A stretch of 64,000 bases of DNA from Solobacterium sp. (GCA_017469355.1 JAFUGM010000062.1:1-64000), one strand, 5' to 3'; positions 1 to 10,011 are shown, counted from the first letter of the stretch. Translations and numbers: made by a program. Notes: a model not told the origin generated them from the sequence alone.

Positions 1-70
1 AGTCCACACGATCCACATGCATACCCTTGATGCCCAGAGCTTTTACTATTACACTGATTCCGGAAGCCAT
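1..70 (-). CDS. 5' end of an unidentified gene running off the left edge
   Basis: Only the first 23 codons are present. An ATG at 70 on the minus strand follows a strong ribosome site (GAGGAGAG). The reading begins MASGISVIVKALGIKGMH. The start of some ISL3-type transposases has a similar 'LGIKG.HV' pattern, but this is too short to decide and no inverted repeat of an insertion sequence was seen in 71-324. The 254 bases between this start and glnS hold only the two divergent upstream regions. Confidence 0.5.
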   Translation of the reverse strand, partial: MASGISVIVKALGIKGMHVDRVD

Positions 71-324
71 TGTTTTCTCTCTCCTCTTTGTTTTTGGTCG
101 AACAACAGTGTAGTAGAAAAGCAATGGCTTTCATAGTATTGATGTATTCATTTGTATTTCAGTTACATCAAAATGATCGAGTGGATGTCTTACCCATTAA
201 CAGTACAGAAGACTCAAAAAAGTGAGCGGATGTAGGTGAAAAGGGCGGAACTTCAGTGGAGGAACGCGGGTATTTCCTTTATACTTAAGGGAGTTTTATA
301 TCAATAAATACAACGGAGGGAGTT

Positions 325-2061
325 ATGGCAGAGGAAGTAAAGGATGTGAAAGAGGAAGAAGTCAATCCGAATCGGAACTTCATATACAACTTTATTGAAG
401 AGGATATTTCGGAAGGCGGCCAGTTTGAAGGTCAGACCGTTCATACCCGGTTCCCGCCGGAGCCGAATGGCTATCTTCATATCGGTCACTGTAAGGCACT
501 CTGTATTGACTTTGGAATGGCTGAGAAGTTTAACGGTCTCTGTAACCTGCGCATGGATGACACCAATCCGGCAAAAGAGGACACAGAATACGTAGATGCC
601 ATCCAGGATGATATTCACTGGCTTGGGTTTGACTGGGGAGACCGGCTGTTTTACGGATCGGATTATTTCGACAAGGATTATGAATATGCGATTGAACTGA
701 TTAAGAAGGGACTGGCATATGTATGTGAGCTGACCCCGGAACAGTTCCGTGAATATCGCGGAGATACTTCAACACCTGCGCGTTCTCCATATCGTGATCG
801 TCCGATTGAAGAGAATCTGGCACTGTTTGAAAAGATGAAGAACGGAGAAGTGGAAGAAGGGAAGATGACCCTTCGGGCTAAGATTGATCTGGCCAGCGGA
901 AACTTCAATATGCGTGACCCGGTCATCTATCGAATCCGGTTCATCAATCATCATCGTCAGGGCACCAAGTGGTGCATCTTCCCGATGTATGATTTCGCCC
1001 ATCCGATTCAGGATGCCCTGGAAGGAATCACGCATTCACTCTGTTCATTGGAGTATGAAGATCATCGTCCGTTATACAACTGGGTTGTAGAGAATGTCTC
1101 TATTCCGTATCACAAACCGCGTCAGATTGAATTTGCGCGGCTGGGAATTGATCATACCGTCATGAGTAAGCGCAAGCTTCGCCAGCTGGTGGAAGAAAAG
1201 TATGTCTCCGGATGGGATGATCCGCGGATGCCGACACTGTGTGGGCTGCGCCGCCGTGGCTATACCGCAGCTTCAATTCGTAACTTCTGTGAAACGATCG
1301 GTGTCGCAAAGAGCTCCAATACGATTGAATTCCGTGAACTGGAACGCTGTCTGAGAGATGATCTGAACCTCACAGCCGAGCGTACTATGGCGGTACTTCA
1401 TCCGGTACGTCTGACCATCACAAACTATCCGGAGGGACAGAGTGAGACCTTCGAGGTGGAAAACAATCCGACTGATCCGAATGCAGGAACACATACCATC
1501 ACCTTCAGCCGGAACCTCTGGATTGAGGAAGATGATTTCCTGGAAGAACCGATTCCCAAATATAAGCGTCTGTATCCGGGAAATGAGGTTCGCCTCAAGG
1601 GCGCATATCTTGTGACATGTACGGGATGCGTTAAAGATGAAAACGGAAATGTTGTTGAGGTGCTTTGCGAATATGATCCGGAATCCCGCGGTGGAAATCC
1701 TGCCGATGGCCGGAAGGTGAAAGGAGCTACCATTCACTGGGTAGACTCGGAAACCTGCGTGGATGCGGAAGTGCGTCTCTATGACAATCTGTTCAGTGAT
1801 CCAAATCCGGATGGACCGGATAAGAACTTCCTGGAAGCACTGAATCCTGACAGCCTGACCATACTGAACGGCTGTAAGGTAGAGCGCTCCATGGTAGATG
1901 TGGCGAAGGAATTCGATGCTCGTGAACATCGTACCGGAACCAACGCTCCGACCTTCCAGTTCATGCGGGTAGGCTTCTTCTGCCTGGATAACCGTGACAG
2001 TTCTGCCGAGCATCTTGTATTCAACCGCAGTGTTTCGCTGCGTGACAGCTTCAATAAGTAA
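325..2061 (+). CDS. glnS: glutaminyl-tRNA synthetase
   Basis: This 578-residue class I synthetase charges tRNA-Gln directly with glutamine in the cytoplasm. Visible marks are the ATP-binding PEPNGYLHIGHCKAL segment with HIGH at 52-55, the KMSKS-type loop VMSKRKL at about 279-285, and GlnRS-type anticodon-binding beta-barrels in the last 230 residues. The length fits bacterial GlnRS. The ATG at 325 has a good ribosome site (GGAGGGAG). Many Firmicutes lack GlnRS and use the transamidation route, so its presence is mildly informative about the host. Two tRNA-Gln genes lie about 20 kb downstream. A terminator follows at 2067. Confidence 0.96.
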   Translation: MAEEVKDVKEEEVNPNRNFIYNFIEEDISEGGQFEGQTVHTRFPPEPNGYLHIGHCKALCIDFGMAEKFNGLCNLRMDDTNPAKEDTEYVDAIQDDIHWLGFDWGDRLFYGSDYFDKDYEYAIELIKKGLAYVCELTPEQFREYRGDTSTPARSPYRDRPIEENLALFEKMKNGEVEEGKMTLRAKIDLASGNFNMRDPVIYRIRFINHHRQGTKWCIFPMYDFAHPIQDALEGITHSLCSLEYEDHRPLYNWVVENVSIPYHKPRQIEFARLGIDHTVMSKRKLRQLVEEKYVSGWDDPRMPTLCGLRRRGYTAASIRNFCETIGVAKSSNTIEFRELERCLRDDLNLTAERTMAVLHPVRLTITNYPEGQSETFEVENNPTDPNAGTHTITFSRNLWIEEDDFLEEPIPKYKRLYPGNEVRLKGAYLVTCTGCVKDENGNVVEVLCEYDPESRGGNPADGRKVKGATIHWVDSETCVDAEVRLYDNLFSDPNPDGPDKNFLEALNPDSLTILNGCKVERSMVDVAKEFDAREHRTGTNAPTFQFMRVGFFCLDNRDSSAEHLVFNRSVSLRDSFNK

Positions 2062-2066
2062 CTCTG

Positions 2067-2092
2067 AAGGGTGGACTGGTTCCATCCTTTTT
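2067..2092 (+). terminator. Rho-independent terminator after glnS
   Basis: AAGGGTGGA pairs with TTCCATCCTT around a short CTGG loop (one G-T pair), followed by a run of five T. It separates glnS from the following diguanylate cyclase. Confidence 0.75.
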
Positions 2093-2144
2093 CCATGCGT
2101 TCATATCTGCTATAGTTCTAACTGTAAAAAGTTGAGGCAATACT

Positions 2145-3722
2145 ATGGATCATATTCAATTACATGTAGTGATTTTCAGTGAGAATCCATCTTATATGGA
2201 ACTGTTTTCCAGAGCACGGAAGGAAGACAATGTGACGCTGGAGTTTGTTTCTGCAGGAGTGAATGAATCACCGGATATCGCTGTCTGGGAAGATGTTCTT
2301 ATCATCACGGATCATCTGGCATCATTGGATCCATATCTGAATGATACCCGTGCAGGAATACAAATGGTGTTTATCGGTGATGCTGGTGAGGTGGCAGATC
2401 GATTTGGAACAGAACTTCCAAACCGACTGGTGGAACTGTGGCCCTCGGGAGATCCGGATGTCATCCTGCTTCATCGGTTTGAGACACTTGTGGAGCGAAC
2501 AATCCGTATTTACAACAGTTGGCTGTATCATACCTGGCTGATGGCTACGATCGATACGATGCAGGATCTGGTCTGGTATAAGGATAAAGACGGTCTGCAT
2601 TGGCTTGTGAATAACAAATTTGAGAATACCGTACATAAAACAAGAGCGATGATTCATGGCATGGGACATAACTATATCTGGGATGTACCGCCGGAGGATG
2701 GCGGAAAGTCGGAGTTCCGGTGTCTGGAGTCTGAACGGGAAGTCATGGAGAAAAAGACGACCTGTGTATCGGATGAACATGTTCTTACGGATAAAGGCCT
2801 GCGTCATTTCCTGACATATAAGTCCCCACTGTATGGGCGGGATGGGGATGTCATGGGAACGGTTGGAATCGGCCATGACGTCACCGACCTCAACAACATC
2901 GGGATTGAGATGAAGATGTTATTGGAAAACCTTCCGTTTTCCATTGCGGTAGTGGAAGATGACTGGTCACCCGTTGAAATCAACTCCAGATTTGAACGGG
3001 AATTCGGTATACACAAGGATCAGGCATCGCTGTCCGAGTTTGACTACGCAGCCTGGAAAGCAGAGACATTTTCGCCAGTCAATGAGCGAACGTATGATGA
3101 GGAACTTCATGTATATTTACAGGAAGCTGAAGTGAACACCGGGAATACCAGAGAAGTGTTTGAAATCATGGAACAGGAGATTCTTGATTACTTCGGTAAT
3201 ATTTCAGGATATTACTGTCTGTTTCGCAATGTGACAATTGAGCGGGAATACGAATCCATGATTCTGAAGTTTGCCAATACAGATTCGCTGACCGAACTGT
3301 ATAACCGGAGGTACTTCTTTGAGTATATGCAGAACCATCGTCATGAACCGATGACGGTATTGTTTATGGATATGGATAACTTCAAGAGTGTAAATGATAC
3401 CTATGGTCATGCGGCAGGAGATGCGGTACTGAAAAAGACCGCGGAATTCATTCGAACTATCTATCCGGAGGCATTGGCTGCACGGCTTGGCGGGGATGAA
3501 TTTGCGGCATGCATTGTCGGGAACACGGATCTTGAGTCTGTAACGGAGCGGGCAGGAAAACTGCGCACTATGATCGAAGAGGAAAATGCACCCCTGAATC
3601 TCAATGTGTCCATCTCTACCGGAATTTCGATGAAGGATGGAAGAAGTGGGGATATTGATGCGTTCATCAATGAAAGTGATGAGCGGATGTATAAGGAAAA
3701 ACAGAAAAAGAAAACATCCTGA
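2145..3722 (+). CDS. diguanylate cyclase with N-terminal sensory regions
   Basis: A 525-residue soluble protein with no membrane segment. Residues 1-110 resemble a receiver-like or unknown input domain, 130-270 look like a PAS domain (DLVWYKDKDGLHWLVN is typical), 275-370 a second PAS-like region, and the C-terminus is a GGDEF domain with an intact RLGGDEF at 447-453. An intact signature predicts synthesis of c-di-GMP from two GTP. The upstream segment lacks the RxxD inhibitory site, so product inhibition may be weak. The gene is transcribed alone: terminators lie before and after it. The signal sensed cannot be read from the sequence. Confidence 0.9.
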   Translation: MDHIQLHVVIFSENPSYMELFSRARKEDNVTLEFVSAGVNESPDIAVWEDVLIITDHLASLDPYLNDTRAGIQMVFIGDAGEVADRFGTELPNRLVELWPSGDPDVILLHRFETLVERTIRIYNSWLYHTWLMATIDTMQDLVWYKDKDGLHWLVNNKFENTVHKTRAMIHGMGHNYIWDVPPEDGGKSEFRCLESEREVMEKKTTCVSDEHVLTDKGLRHFLTYKSPLYGRDGDVMGTVGIGHDVTDLNNIGIEMKMLLENLPFSIAVVEDDWSPVEINSRFEREFGIHKDQASLSEFDYAAWKAETFSPVNERTYDEELHVYLQEAEVNTGNTREVFEIMEQEILDYFGNISGYYCLFRNVTIEREYESMILKFANTDSLTELYNRRYFFEYMQNHRHEPMTVLFMDMDNFKSVNDTYGHAAGDAVLKKTAEFIRTIYPEALAARLGGDEFAACIVGNTDLESVTERAGKLRTMIEEENAPLNLNVSISTGISMKDGRSGDIDAFINESDERMYKEKQKKKTS

Positions 3723-3727
3723 AACGA

Positions 3728-3766
3728 AGGGACGCGGAGGACTCAGCCTCACGTCCCTGTTTTTTT
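3728..3766. terminator. bidirectional terminator between the cyclase and AraC genes
   Basis: AGGGACG (3728-3734) pairs with CGTCCCT (3752-3758), with a nested GAGG/CCTC stem, then seven T. The convergent AraC-type gene ends inside the structure. Confidence 0.75.
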
Positions 3767-4639
3767 GCGATATTGAGTGGGGGTCATATGCTTTTCTGCC
3801 TTGAAGACTCTTGTGAAATAGCTCATATCATGAAATCCGCATTGGGCAGCGATTTCATTGATGGGCCGGTCGGTAGTTGTCAATTGTTCGCCCGCCTTGC
3901 GTAAACGAAGCTGATTCAGGAATCTGATCGGGGAAGTATTCATGATGCGTTTGAAACAGCGTAGTGCTTCACTGACACTCAGATGACAATCCGCCGCAAT
4001 TTCAGTCAGGGAAAGTTCTTCGGAAACGTGTTCTTCCATATAACGGATCATCTGCTTGGCCCGCGTGATGTCCCGATCACTTCCTAACGGAAGGTTGGAA
4101 GAAAGAGAATCCTCATGGGAGAGAATCTGGCGGAAGATCATGGACAGTGAGTCGCGGACGATTAGTTCTCCAAGCGGCACATCATATGCCCCAGCATGAA
4201 ATGCCTCTTCTGCTAGCTGAGTAATCTTTGACTGCCAATCTGTTTCCTTATGAAATACAAGAACTGAAACCGAAGGATTGCGCATGAAGGGAAGCAGGTA
4301 TCTGCGGTAATAAATGGAAGAAGGCTCACCTAATACAGTGGCGTCAAATACCATCACATGCTGGAGGGTATGCGATTCTAATGGAACCGCACTGTGCAGC
4401 ACACCGCTGTTCAGCAGAAGACTGTCGCCTTCCTTCAGCACATATTCATTCCCGCCCGCAGAAATACGCTGCGCTCCCTGTGTAGTGATCACCAGTTCAA
4501 ACTGGGAATGCCAGTGCCAGGGAACTTCCACTTCATCAAGGTCATCAAGATAAAACGCAATCGGAAATTCCGGAGTCCCGTATTCCAGCAGTTCACGCCC
4601 TGCGGAATCGGTAATGGTATTTGAAATGGAAAGTGCCAT
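3749..4639 (-). CDS. AraC-family transcriptional regulator
   Basis: 296 residues. The N-terminal half is a cupin-like sensing domain (the VPWHWHSQFEL segment near 40-50 carries the usual histidines). The C-terminal 100 residues hold two helix-turn-helix motifs typical of AraC/XylS proteins (LSLTEIAADCHLSVSEALRCF, then INEIAAQCGFHDMSYFTRVFK). It is divergent from the MFS transporter at 4743 with about 100 bp between them, so it most likely controls that transporter in response to a small ligand. The ligand is unknown. Confidence 0.9.
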   Translation of the reverse strand: MALSISNTITDSAGRELLEYGTPEFPIAFYLDDLDEVEVPWHWHSQFELVITTQGAQRISAGGNEYVLKEGDSLLLNSGVLHSAVPLESHTLQHVMVFDATVLGEPSSIYYRRYLLPFMRNPSVSVLVFHKETDWQSKITQLAEEAFHAGAYDVPLGELIVRDSLSMIFRQILSHEDSLSSNLPLGSDRDITRAKQMIRYMEEHVSEELSLTEIAADCHLSVSEALRCFKRIMNTSPIRFLNQLRLRKAGEQLTTTDRPINEIAAQCGFHDMSYFTRVFKAEKHMTPTQYRKKTGT

Positions 4640-4711
4640 ATCTTCTCCAATCTGACCATATTATCCTATTATTCGGGTGGAAATGTCCTAATGATTTCAA
4701 AATATAGCCGA

Positions 4712-4717
4712 TATAAT
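4712..4717 (+). promoter_or_regulatory. candidate -10 box of the MFS transporter promoter
   Basis: TATAAT sits 26 bp before the transporter start. No good -35 is present at the expected distance, which suits a promoter needing an activator such as the divergent AraC protein. Confidence 0.4.
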
Positions 4718-4742
4718 CACATTGGTAAAAAAGGAGTACGGT

Positions 4743-5906
4743 ATGACAGGCTTATTAATAGCGGTGATATATCTGGCGTTTATTTCTCTTGGCCTTCCTG
4801 ATTCTCTGTTAGGAAGCGCATGGCCAAGTATGTATGAAAGTATGCATTCGACAATTACCGGAGCTGGAACACTGGCGATGTTAATCAGTGCCTGTACGAT
4901 TGTATCCAGTCTTATGGCAGATCGGGTGATTCATCGCTTTGGGACGGCAAGAGTAACCGCATGTTCGGTTGCGATGACTGCCTGCGCGCTGTTCGGGTTT
5001 TCCGTTTCCCGTTCGTACCTTCAGCTTGTGTTCTGGTGTATTCCCTATGGCCTTGGGGCAGGGGCGGTAGATTCCGCGTTGAACAACTATGTGGCACTTC
5101 ATTATTCTTCCCGGCATATGTCCTGGCTTCATTGTATGTGGGGGATCGGTGCTTCGGTTGGTCCGTGGATTATGGGACTCTGTTTGAACCGGGGTCAGGG
5201 ATGGCCGATGGGCTATCGAATCATCGGTGTGCTGCAGGTCATTCTTACAGTGGTCTTAGTAGTTTCCTTTCCGCTATGGAAACACGCCTCTGAAACGGAG
5301 GAAGAAGTTCATCAGGTTCTGCCACTAAAGGAAGCGATTCGTCTTCCTGGCGCCAAGCCGATCTTGATCGCGTTTCTATGCTATTGCGGGCTGGAAATGA
5401 CAACCGGCTTATGGGCAGCGAGCTGGCTTGTTACAGAGCGGGGAGTCAATGCGGTGGATGCTGCATCCTACGCATCATTGTTTTATCTTGGCATTACGAT
5501 TGGCCGGGCATTCTCTGGACTGATTTCCGAGCGTGCCGGAGATGAGAAAATGATCCGCCTTGGCCAGTCGATTGTACTTGTGGGAGTGATTCTGCTGTTT
5601 CTTAATACAACCTCAAGAATTGGTCTGGTGCTCATTGGCCTTGGATGTGCTCCAATCTACCCGAGTATCATTCATTCCACCCCATCACGCTTTGGCAAAG
5701 AACACTCCCAGTCTCTGGTTGGTATTCAGATGGCATTTGCCTATGTTGGCTCAACCTTTGCGCCAAAAGTGTTTGGGGTGATCAGTGAGTGGACTGGAAT
5801 GCGTACGTATCCGTTATTTCTGCTACTCTTTCTTATCTTGATGAGTGCGATGACGGAAACAGCTAATTCCCAAACAGGCGGAACAGACCATCAAAAGCAG
5901 AAGTAA
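4743..5906 (+). CDS. major facilitator superfamily transporter
   Basis: 387 residues with about 12 hydrophobic segments, in the inner membrane. The overall pattern (FISLGLPDSLLGSAWP at the start, GYRIIGVLQ mid-way, GCAPIYPSIIHSTP in the second half) resembles the FucP/sugar-type MFS subgroup. Substrate unknown. The ATG at 4743 is chosen because AAAGGAG lies 6 bp upstream. It is divergent from the AraC regulator, its likely controller. The 3' end overlaps the convergent gene 5863-6174 by 44 bp. Confidence 0.88.
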   Translation: MTGLLIAVIYLAFISLGLPDSLLGSAWPSMYESMHSTITGAGTLAMLISACTIVSSLMADRVIHRFGTARVTACSVAMTACALFGFSVSRSYLQLVFWCIPYGLGAGAVDSALNNYVALHYSSRHMSWLHCMWGIGASVGPWIMGLCLNRGQGWPMGYRIIGVLQVILTVVLVVSFPLWKHASETEEEVHQVLPLKEAIRLPGAKPILIAFLCYCGLEMTTGLWAASWLVTERGVNAVDAASYASLFYLGITIGRAFSGLISERAGDEKMIRLGQSIVLVGVILLFLNTTSRIGLVLIGLGCAPIYPSIIHSTPSRFGKEHSQSLVGIQMAFAYVGSTFAPKVFGVISEWTGMRTYPLFLLLFLILMSAMTETANSQTGGTDHQKQK

Positions 5907-6174
5907 AAGAGTCGACTTCGGAAGAAATGTCATCCAGCAGTGTATTGATATGGTTTACGGAATCATTCAGCTGCTTGAAGAAATGATAAACGGGCGGTCC
6001 ATAATGAAGAACTAAGAACAGCAGCACAAGCAGAATGACGGCCTGAATGGTAATGCGAATCAGCTGGATGGACTCCAGTTTCCGCTTTTCCTCCACCAGT
6101 TCCATCAACAGTTCGCGCTCGCTCATTGCGCTTACATCCTTTCGCTGAAGTACGTGTTTTTGAATGAGATCCAT
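5863..6174 (-). CDS. small membrane protein with coiled-coil ends
   Basis: 103 residues beginning MDLIQKHVLQRKDVSAM. The start is set by a GGAGGG ribosome site 8 bp upstream, not by the longer upstream frame. There is a charged helical N-terminus with heptad-like leucines, one strong membrane segment (AVILLVLLFLVLHY, about 50-64), then an amphipathic tail. Family not recognised. It converges on and overlaps the transporter gene. Confidence 0.6.
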   Translation of the reverse strand: MDLIQKHVLQRKDVSAMSERELLMELVEEKRKLESIQLIRITIQAVILLVLLFLVLHYGPPVYHFFKQLNDSVNHINTLLDDISSEVDSFTSAFDGLFRLFGN

Positions 6175-6277
6175 GAGAAGAACCCTCCATGAACTCATCA
6201 TAGCGTGCCGGGCACTTTGACTCAATGAATGATAGAAGTATGGGAAAATGTCACTGTAGTACGGAGGTGACATTTTT

Positions 6278-6859
6278 ATGATTGTCTGGTCCACACAGCC
6301 CCTGGAGGCAGTAGAACAAATCAATGAGACGGGGGTGTTTGTCTGTGACCCCAGCCGTTCCTTCAATCTTACCAAGGCAGATTCTCTGAAACCGGCTTAC
6401 CGATGGCTGAATGAACAGATGAAGCAGAAGATCGGCCTGCCTCCGGAAGGCGTAGAGTATCCTGTCTGGGCCTGGCATACCTGGGAGTTTGAACGGAAGT
6501 GCCCGGATCCGGAAAGTTCTGCCTTTTTAAAGCGGGACTCCGCCAAGGCACTGTTTACTCTGGATATTCCAGAATCAGAACTTGTTTTGACGGATTTTGA
6601 TGCCTGGCAGAATGTGATGATGAATACCTATCTTGGGGAGATTCAATCGGATGCGGATTTTGAGGCGGCAGAACAGCTGCTTTCCAGTCTGGAAGGGGAA
6701 GAACTTCAGAAGATAATTGAAGCCTCCTGGCAGAATGTATTTAAGACCGATCGCATTGAAAATGAATACATGATACGTGGCCGATACATTCAGGCAACAT
6801 TCTGGCAGATTCGTAAGGATTATATTCTCGACGTCAAGATTTTGAACACAAATGCATAA
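6278..6859 (+). CDS. DUF3841 family protein
   Basis: 193 residues. The N-terminal MIVWSTQPLEAVEQI and the later KPAYRWLNEQM and YPVWAWHTWE segments match the pattern of the DUF3841 family found in Firmicutes. Function unknown; soluble, without signal peptide. It stands alone between the small membrane protein and the large PAS/GGDEF gene. Confidence 0.75.
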   Translation: MIVWSTQPLEAVEQINETGVFVCDPSRSFNLTKADSLKPAYRWLNEQMKQKIGLPPEGVEYPVWAWHTWEFERKCPDPESSAFLKRDSAKALFTLDIPESELVLTDFDAWQNVMMNTYLGEIQSDADFEAAEQLLSSLEGEELQKIIEASWQNVFKTDRIENEYMIRGRYIQATFWQIRKDYILDVKILNTNA

Positions 6860-6911
6860 GCGAGTTGGTATACTTTAACTGATTGATTTGGTTTCCTTCA
6901 GGAGGTTTTAT

Positions 6912-9900
6912 ATGAGCGAAACAATGAAAATGAATAATTCGGAAGAAGTAAACAATATCCTCCGTGCTTTGACACTGGGGTTTGAAAGTATTTATACGGT
7001 AAACCTTTCGAATGGAAATTACACCGAGTACAGCTCCAAGGGGAACTATGACACGCTCAAAACGGAGCGCAGCGGCACAAACTTCTTTGAGGATACGATT
7101 CGTGATATTTCCCGAGTTGTCGCAGAGGAAGACCGGGAAGAGGTAAAGAAGATTTATGATCGGGAGAATATCCTGAAACAGACGGAAAATGACAATGTCT
7201 ATACTGCTTTCTATCATCTTCTGATTGATGGAAAGCCAGTTCGCTATTTTTCCAAATCTCTGGTGTTTAACGATGGGACGAAGAAGTTTCTTGTGATCGG
7301 TGTCGCTGAAGCCAGAGAAGAAAAGGAAACCGATCCTGCTTCTACCTCATTGTTTGCGAATATCGCTGGAATTCTCTCCAATGAGTTTGAGTCCATCTAT
7401 TATGTGGATAAAAACGATAATTCCTATGTGGAATATACGACTGCCGGTCCGTATGAATCATTGAAGATGGACCAGCCTGGTCATGACTTCTTTGAAGAAA
7501 CAGCGGCGAATATCAAACTCGTTGTTTTCTTCGAAGACCAGGAACGAGTGAAAGAAGCACTACAGAAGGAAACCCTTCTGAAGGCGATGGCGGATACCGG
7601 AAAATTTACGATGACCTATCGCCTCATCATCGATGGAAAGCCAACACACTATAAGCTGTCTGCACTGGAATCCGGCGCGGCGGATCCGAATCATATTATT
7701 ATCGGCGTCACAAATATCGAACAGGAAGTGACCAGCGAACTGCTTCGCAAGGAAGAAAATGAACGCTATGTCAGTTATGAAAGAATCGCGAAGTCTCTCG
7801 CAAAGGATTACTTCAGTATCTATTATGTCGATGCCAAGACCGGCTCCTTCATTGAATACAGTTCCCAGGAAGACTATCGCTCGATGAATATCGAGACCAG
7901 CGGTATTGATTTCTTCGGCCAGTCCCTGGTCAACGCGCAGCGTGTAGTTTACCCGGAGGATCTGGATGAGTTTATCGCGGTATTCTCCAAGGAAAACATC
8001 CTGCAGGAACTGGATAAAACCGGGAAATTCATGTTTCAGTACCGGATTGTCATTGATGATCAGCCGACCTATGTCAGCCTGAAGGCAATCCGCATGGAAG
8101 ATGATGATTCGCATATCGTCTTCGGTCTCAGTAATGTGGATGCGCAGAAGAAGCGTCAGATGGAGTTCGAAACAGCGCAGTTTGAACGCCTGACCTATGC
8201 GGCTGTGGCGGAATCCCTGGCGAAGGATTACTTCAGTATCTATTATGTGAATATCGAAACCGGTAAGTTCATTGAATACAGTTCTTCTGCGGAATATCAG
8301 GGTCTTCATATTGAAGAACAGGGAGATGACTTCTTTGCGAAGTCTATCGTTAACGCAACCCGTGTGGTTTACCCGGAAGATCTGAGAAACTTCCTGATTA
8401 CATTTACCAAAGACAACATCGTGCAGGGACTGGAACAGAACGGGAAGTTTACGATGACCTATCGTGTCATGGTAAATGGGGAACCGAATCATGTGAGTCT
8501 GAAGGTATCACGCATGGAAAACGACCCCAAGCATATTGTCATCGGTGTCAGTAACATCGAAGGGCAGGTGCGGCGTCAGGAACAGTATGAAAAAGCCGAA
8601 CATGAACGTCTTACCTTCGCTGGTGTGGCACAGTCACTTGCGGCGGACTACTTCAGTATCTATCACGTAAACATGGATACGAATCACTATACTGAGTATG
8701 GACCGGGAGCGGATAACGCAGGTCTTGAGGTTCGCAATGAAGGCGAAGATTTCTTCGTACAAACGATCATCGATGCGACCACAAGAGTCGTTCCGGAAGA
8801 CCTGACCAAGTTCCTGACCATCTTCACCAAGGATAATATCCGCAGGACAATAGATGAGGCCGGAAAGTTCACGATGGAATACCAGCTGCTCGTGGATGGT
8901 GTACCGACGCATGTTCTGTTAAAGGGAACCCGGATGGCTGGGGAAGAGAATGCGGTTGTATTCGGTGTCAGCAGTATTGACAGTCAGGTGCGGGCCCAGG
9001 AAGAGTTTGAAAAAGCACGTAAGGAAAACCTTACCTTCGCTTCCATCTCGCAGGCACTTGCGGCAGACTATTTCAGTATCTACTATGTCGATACCCTGGA
9101 TGATTCCTTTATGGAATACAGCTCCCATTCGGATTATGACAAACTGAACATTGAAAAGCAGGGACAGGATTTCTTTAATCTCAGCCGGAAGAACCTGTTG
9201 CGTGTGGTTTATCCGGAAGATCAGAACAAACTGCTCTCCGTCTTCACCAAACAGAATCTGTTAAGAGAACTTTCTCTGAATCCAACCTTTACCTTCAACT
9301 ACCGTCTGATGTTTGACGGCGTACCGACCTATGTCAGTATGAAGGCAACCCGGATGGAAGATAAGAATGACCGTCATATCGTTATCGGTGTAAACAACAT
9401 CGATGCGCAGATCCGTCGGGAAGAGGAATACGAAAAGGAACTCGGCACAGCCAGAGATATCGCTAACCGTGATTCCATGACCGGAGTCAAGAGTAAACAT
9501 GCATGGGGTGAAAAGGAAAAGGAAGTCAACGATTCCATCAAGGCTGGAACTTCCGATCCATTTGCGGTCATCGTATGTGATGTCAACGGACTGAAACATA
9601 TCAACGATACTTTGGGACATAAAGCAGGCGATGAATACATTCGCTCTGCCAGTGAACTCATCTGTAATGTCTTCAAGCACAGCCCGGTATTCCGTATCGG
9701 CGGTGATGAGTTTGTTGTATTACTGACAGGCAATGATTACCAGAATCGTGACGCATTGATGAATGAAATCAATGCCCGGGTGGAACATAATCAGGAAATT
9801 GGACGGGTGATTGTCGCAACCGGCATCTCCGACTTTGACGCCAATACGGACAGCGAACTCCAGAATGTGTTCCAACGGGCGGATGATCTGATGTATATCC

Positions 9901-9935
9901 GCAAGAAGGAATTAAAAGGCGCGCGAACAGATTAA
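6912..9935 (+). CDS. six-repeat PAS-like diguanylate cyclase
   Basis: 1007 residues, no membrane segment. Six consecutive PAS-like units start near residues 17, 151, 291, 431, 571 and 711 with a 140-residue period. Each has a FxSIYxV core, a YTEY/FIEYSS strand, a DFF motif, an RVVYPED segment and a closing HIVIGVSNI strand. A linker helix leads to a GGDEF domain with intact RIGGDEF at 928-934 and no RxxD inhibitory site. Predicted role: c-di-GMP synthesis gated by a stack of sensors. The start is the ATG at 6912 behind AGGAGG. Stretches such as CTTCAGTATCTATTATGT recur almost unchanged between units, which points to recent internal duplication. Confidence 0.9.
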   Translation: MSETMKMNNSEEVNNILRALTLGFESIYTVNLSNGNYTEYSSKGNYDTLKTERSGTNFFEDTIRDISRVVAEEDREEVKKIYDRENILKQTENDNVYTAFYHLLIDGKPVRYFSKSLVFNDGTKKFLVIGVAEAREEKETDPASTSLFANIAGILSNEFESIYYVDKNDNSYVEYTTAGPYESLKMDQPGHDFFEETAANIKLVVFFEDQERVKEALQKETLLKAMADTGKFTMTYRLIIDGKPTHYKLSALESGAADPNHIIIGVTNIEQEVTSELLRKEENERYVSYERIAKSLAKDYFSIYYVDAKTGSFIEYSSQEDYRSMNIETSGIDFFGQSLVNAQRVVYPEDLDEFIAVFSKENILQELDKTGKFMFQYRIVIDDQPTYVSLKAIRMEDDDSHIVFGLSNVDAQKKRQMEFETAQFERLTYAAVAESLAKDYFSIYYVNIETGKFIEYSSSAEYQGLHIEEQGDDFFAKSIVNATRVVYPEDLRNFLITFTKDNIVQGLEQNGKFTMTYRVMVNGEPNHVSLKVSRMENDPKHIVIGVSNIEGQVRRQEQYEKAEHERLTFAGVAQSLAADYFSIYHVNMDTNHYTEYGPGADNAGLEVRNEGEDFFVQTIIDATTRVVPEDLTKFLTIFTKDNIRRTIDEAGKFTMEYQLLVDGVPTHVLLKGTRMAGEENAVVFGVSSIDSQVRAQEEFEKARKENLTFASISQALAADYFSIYYVDTLDDSFMEYSSHSDYDKLNIEKQGQDFFNLSRKNLLRVVYPEDQNKLLSVFTKQNLLRELSLNPTFTFNYRLMFDGVPTYVSMKATRMEDKNDRHIVIGVNNIDAQIRREEEYEKELGTARDIANRDSMTGVKSKHAWGEKEKEVNDSIKAGTSDPFAVIVCDVNGLKHINDTLGHKAGDEYIRSASELICNVFKHSPVFRIGGDEFVVLLTGNDYQNRDALMNEINARVEHNQEIGRVIVATGISDFDANTDSELQNVFQRADDLMYIRKKELKGARTD

Positions 9936-9960
9936 TGAGTCATCGGTTATTTAATAACTC

Positions 9961-9989
9961 TTGACAGGTTAATAAAACACCCTTACGAT
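9961..9989 (+). promoter_or_regulatory. promoter of degV
   Basis: TTGACA at 9961-9966, a 17-bp spacer, then TACGAT at 9984-9989, about 20 bp before the degV start. Confidence 0.65.
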
Positions 9990-10011
9990 CAGAGAAGAGA
10001 GGAATGGCATT

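Noticed and set aside
1273-2085. 270-codon open frame antisense to glnS
   Set aside because: Shadow of a highly conserved gene; no supporting feature.
7560-8492. 310-codon open frame antisense to the PAS-repeat gene
   Set aside because: It mirrors the codon pattern of the repeats on the coding strand; no own features.
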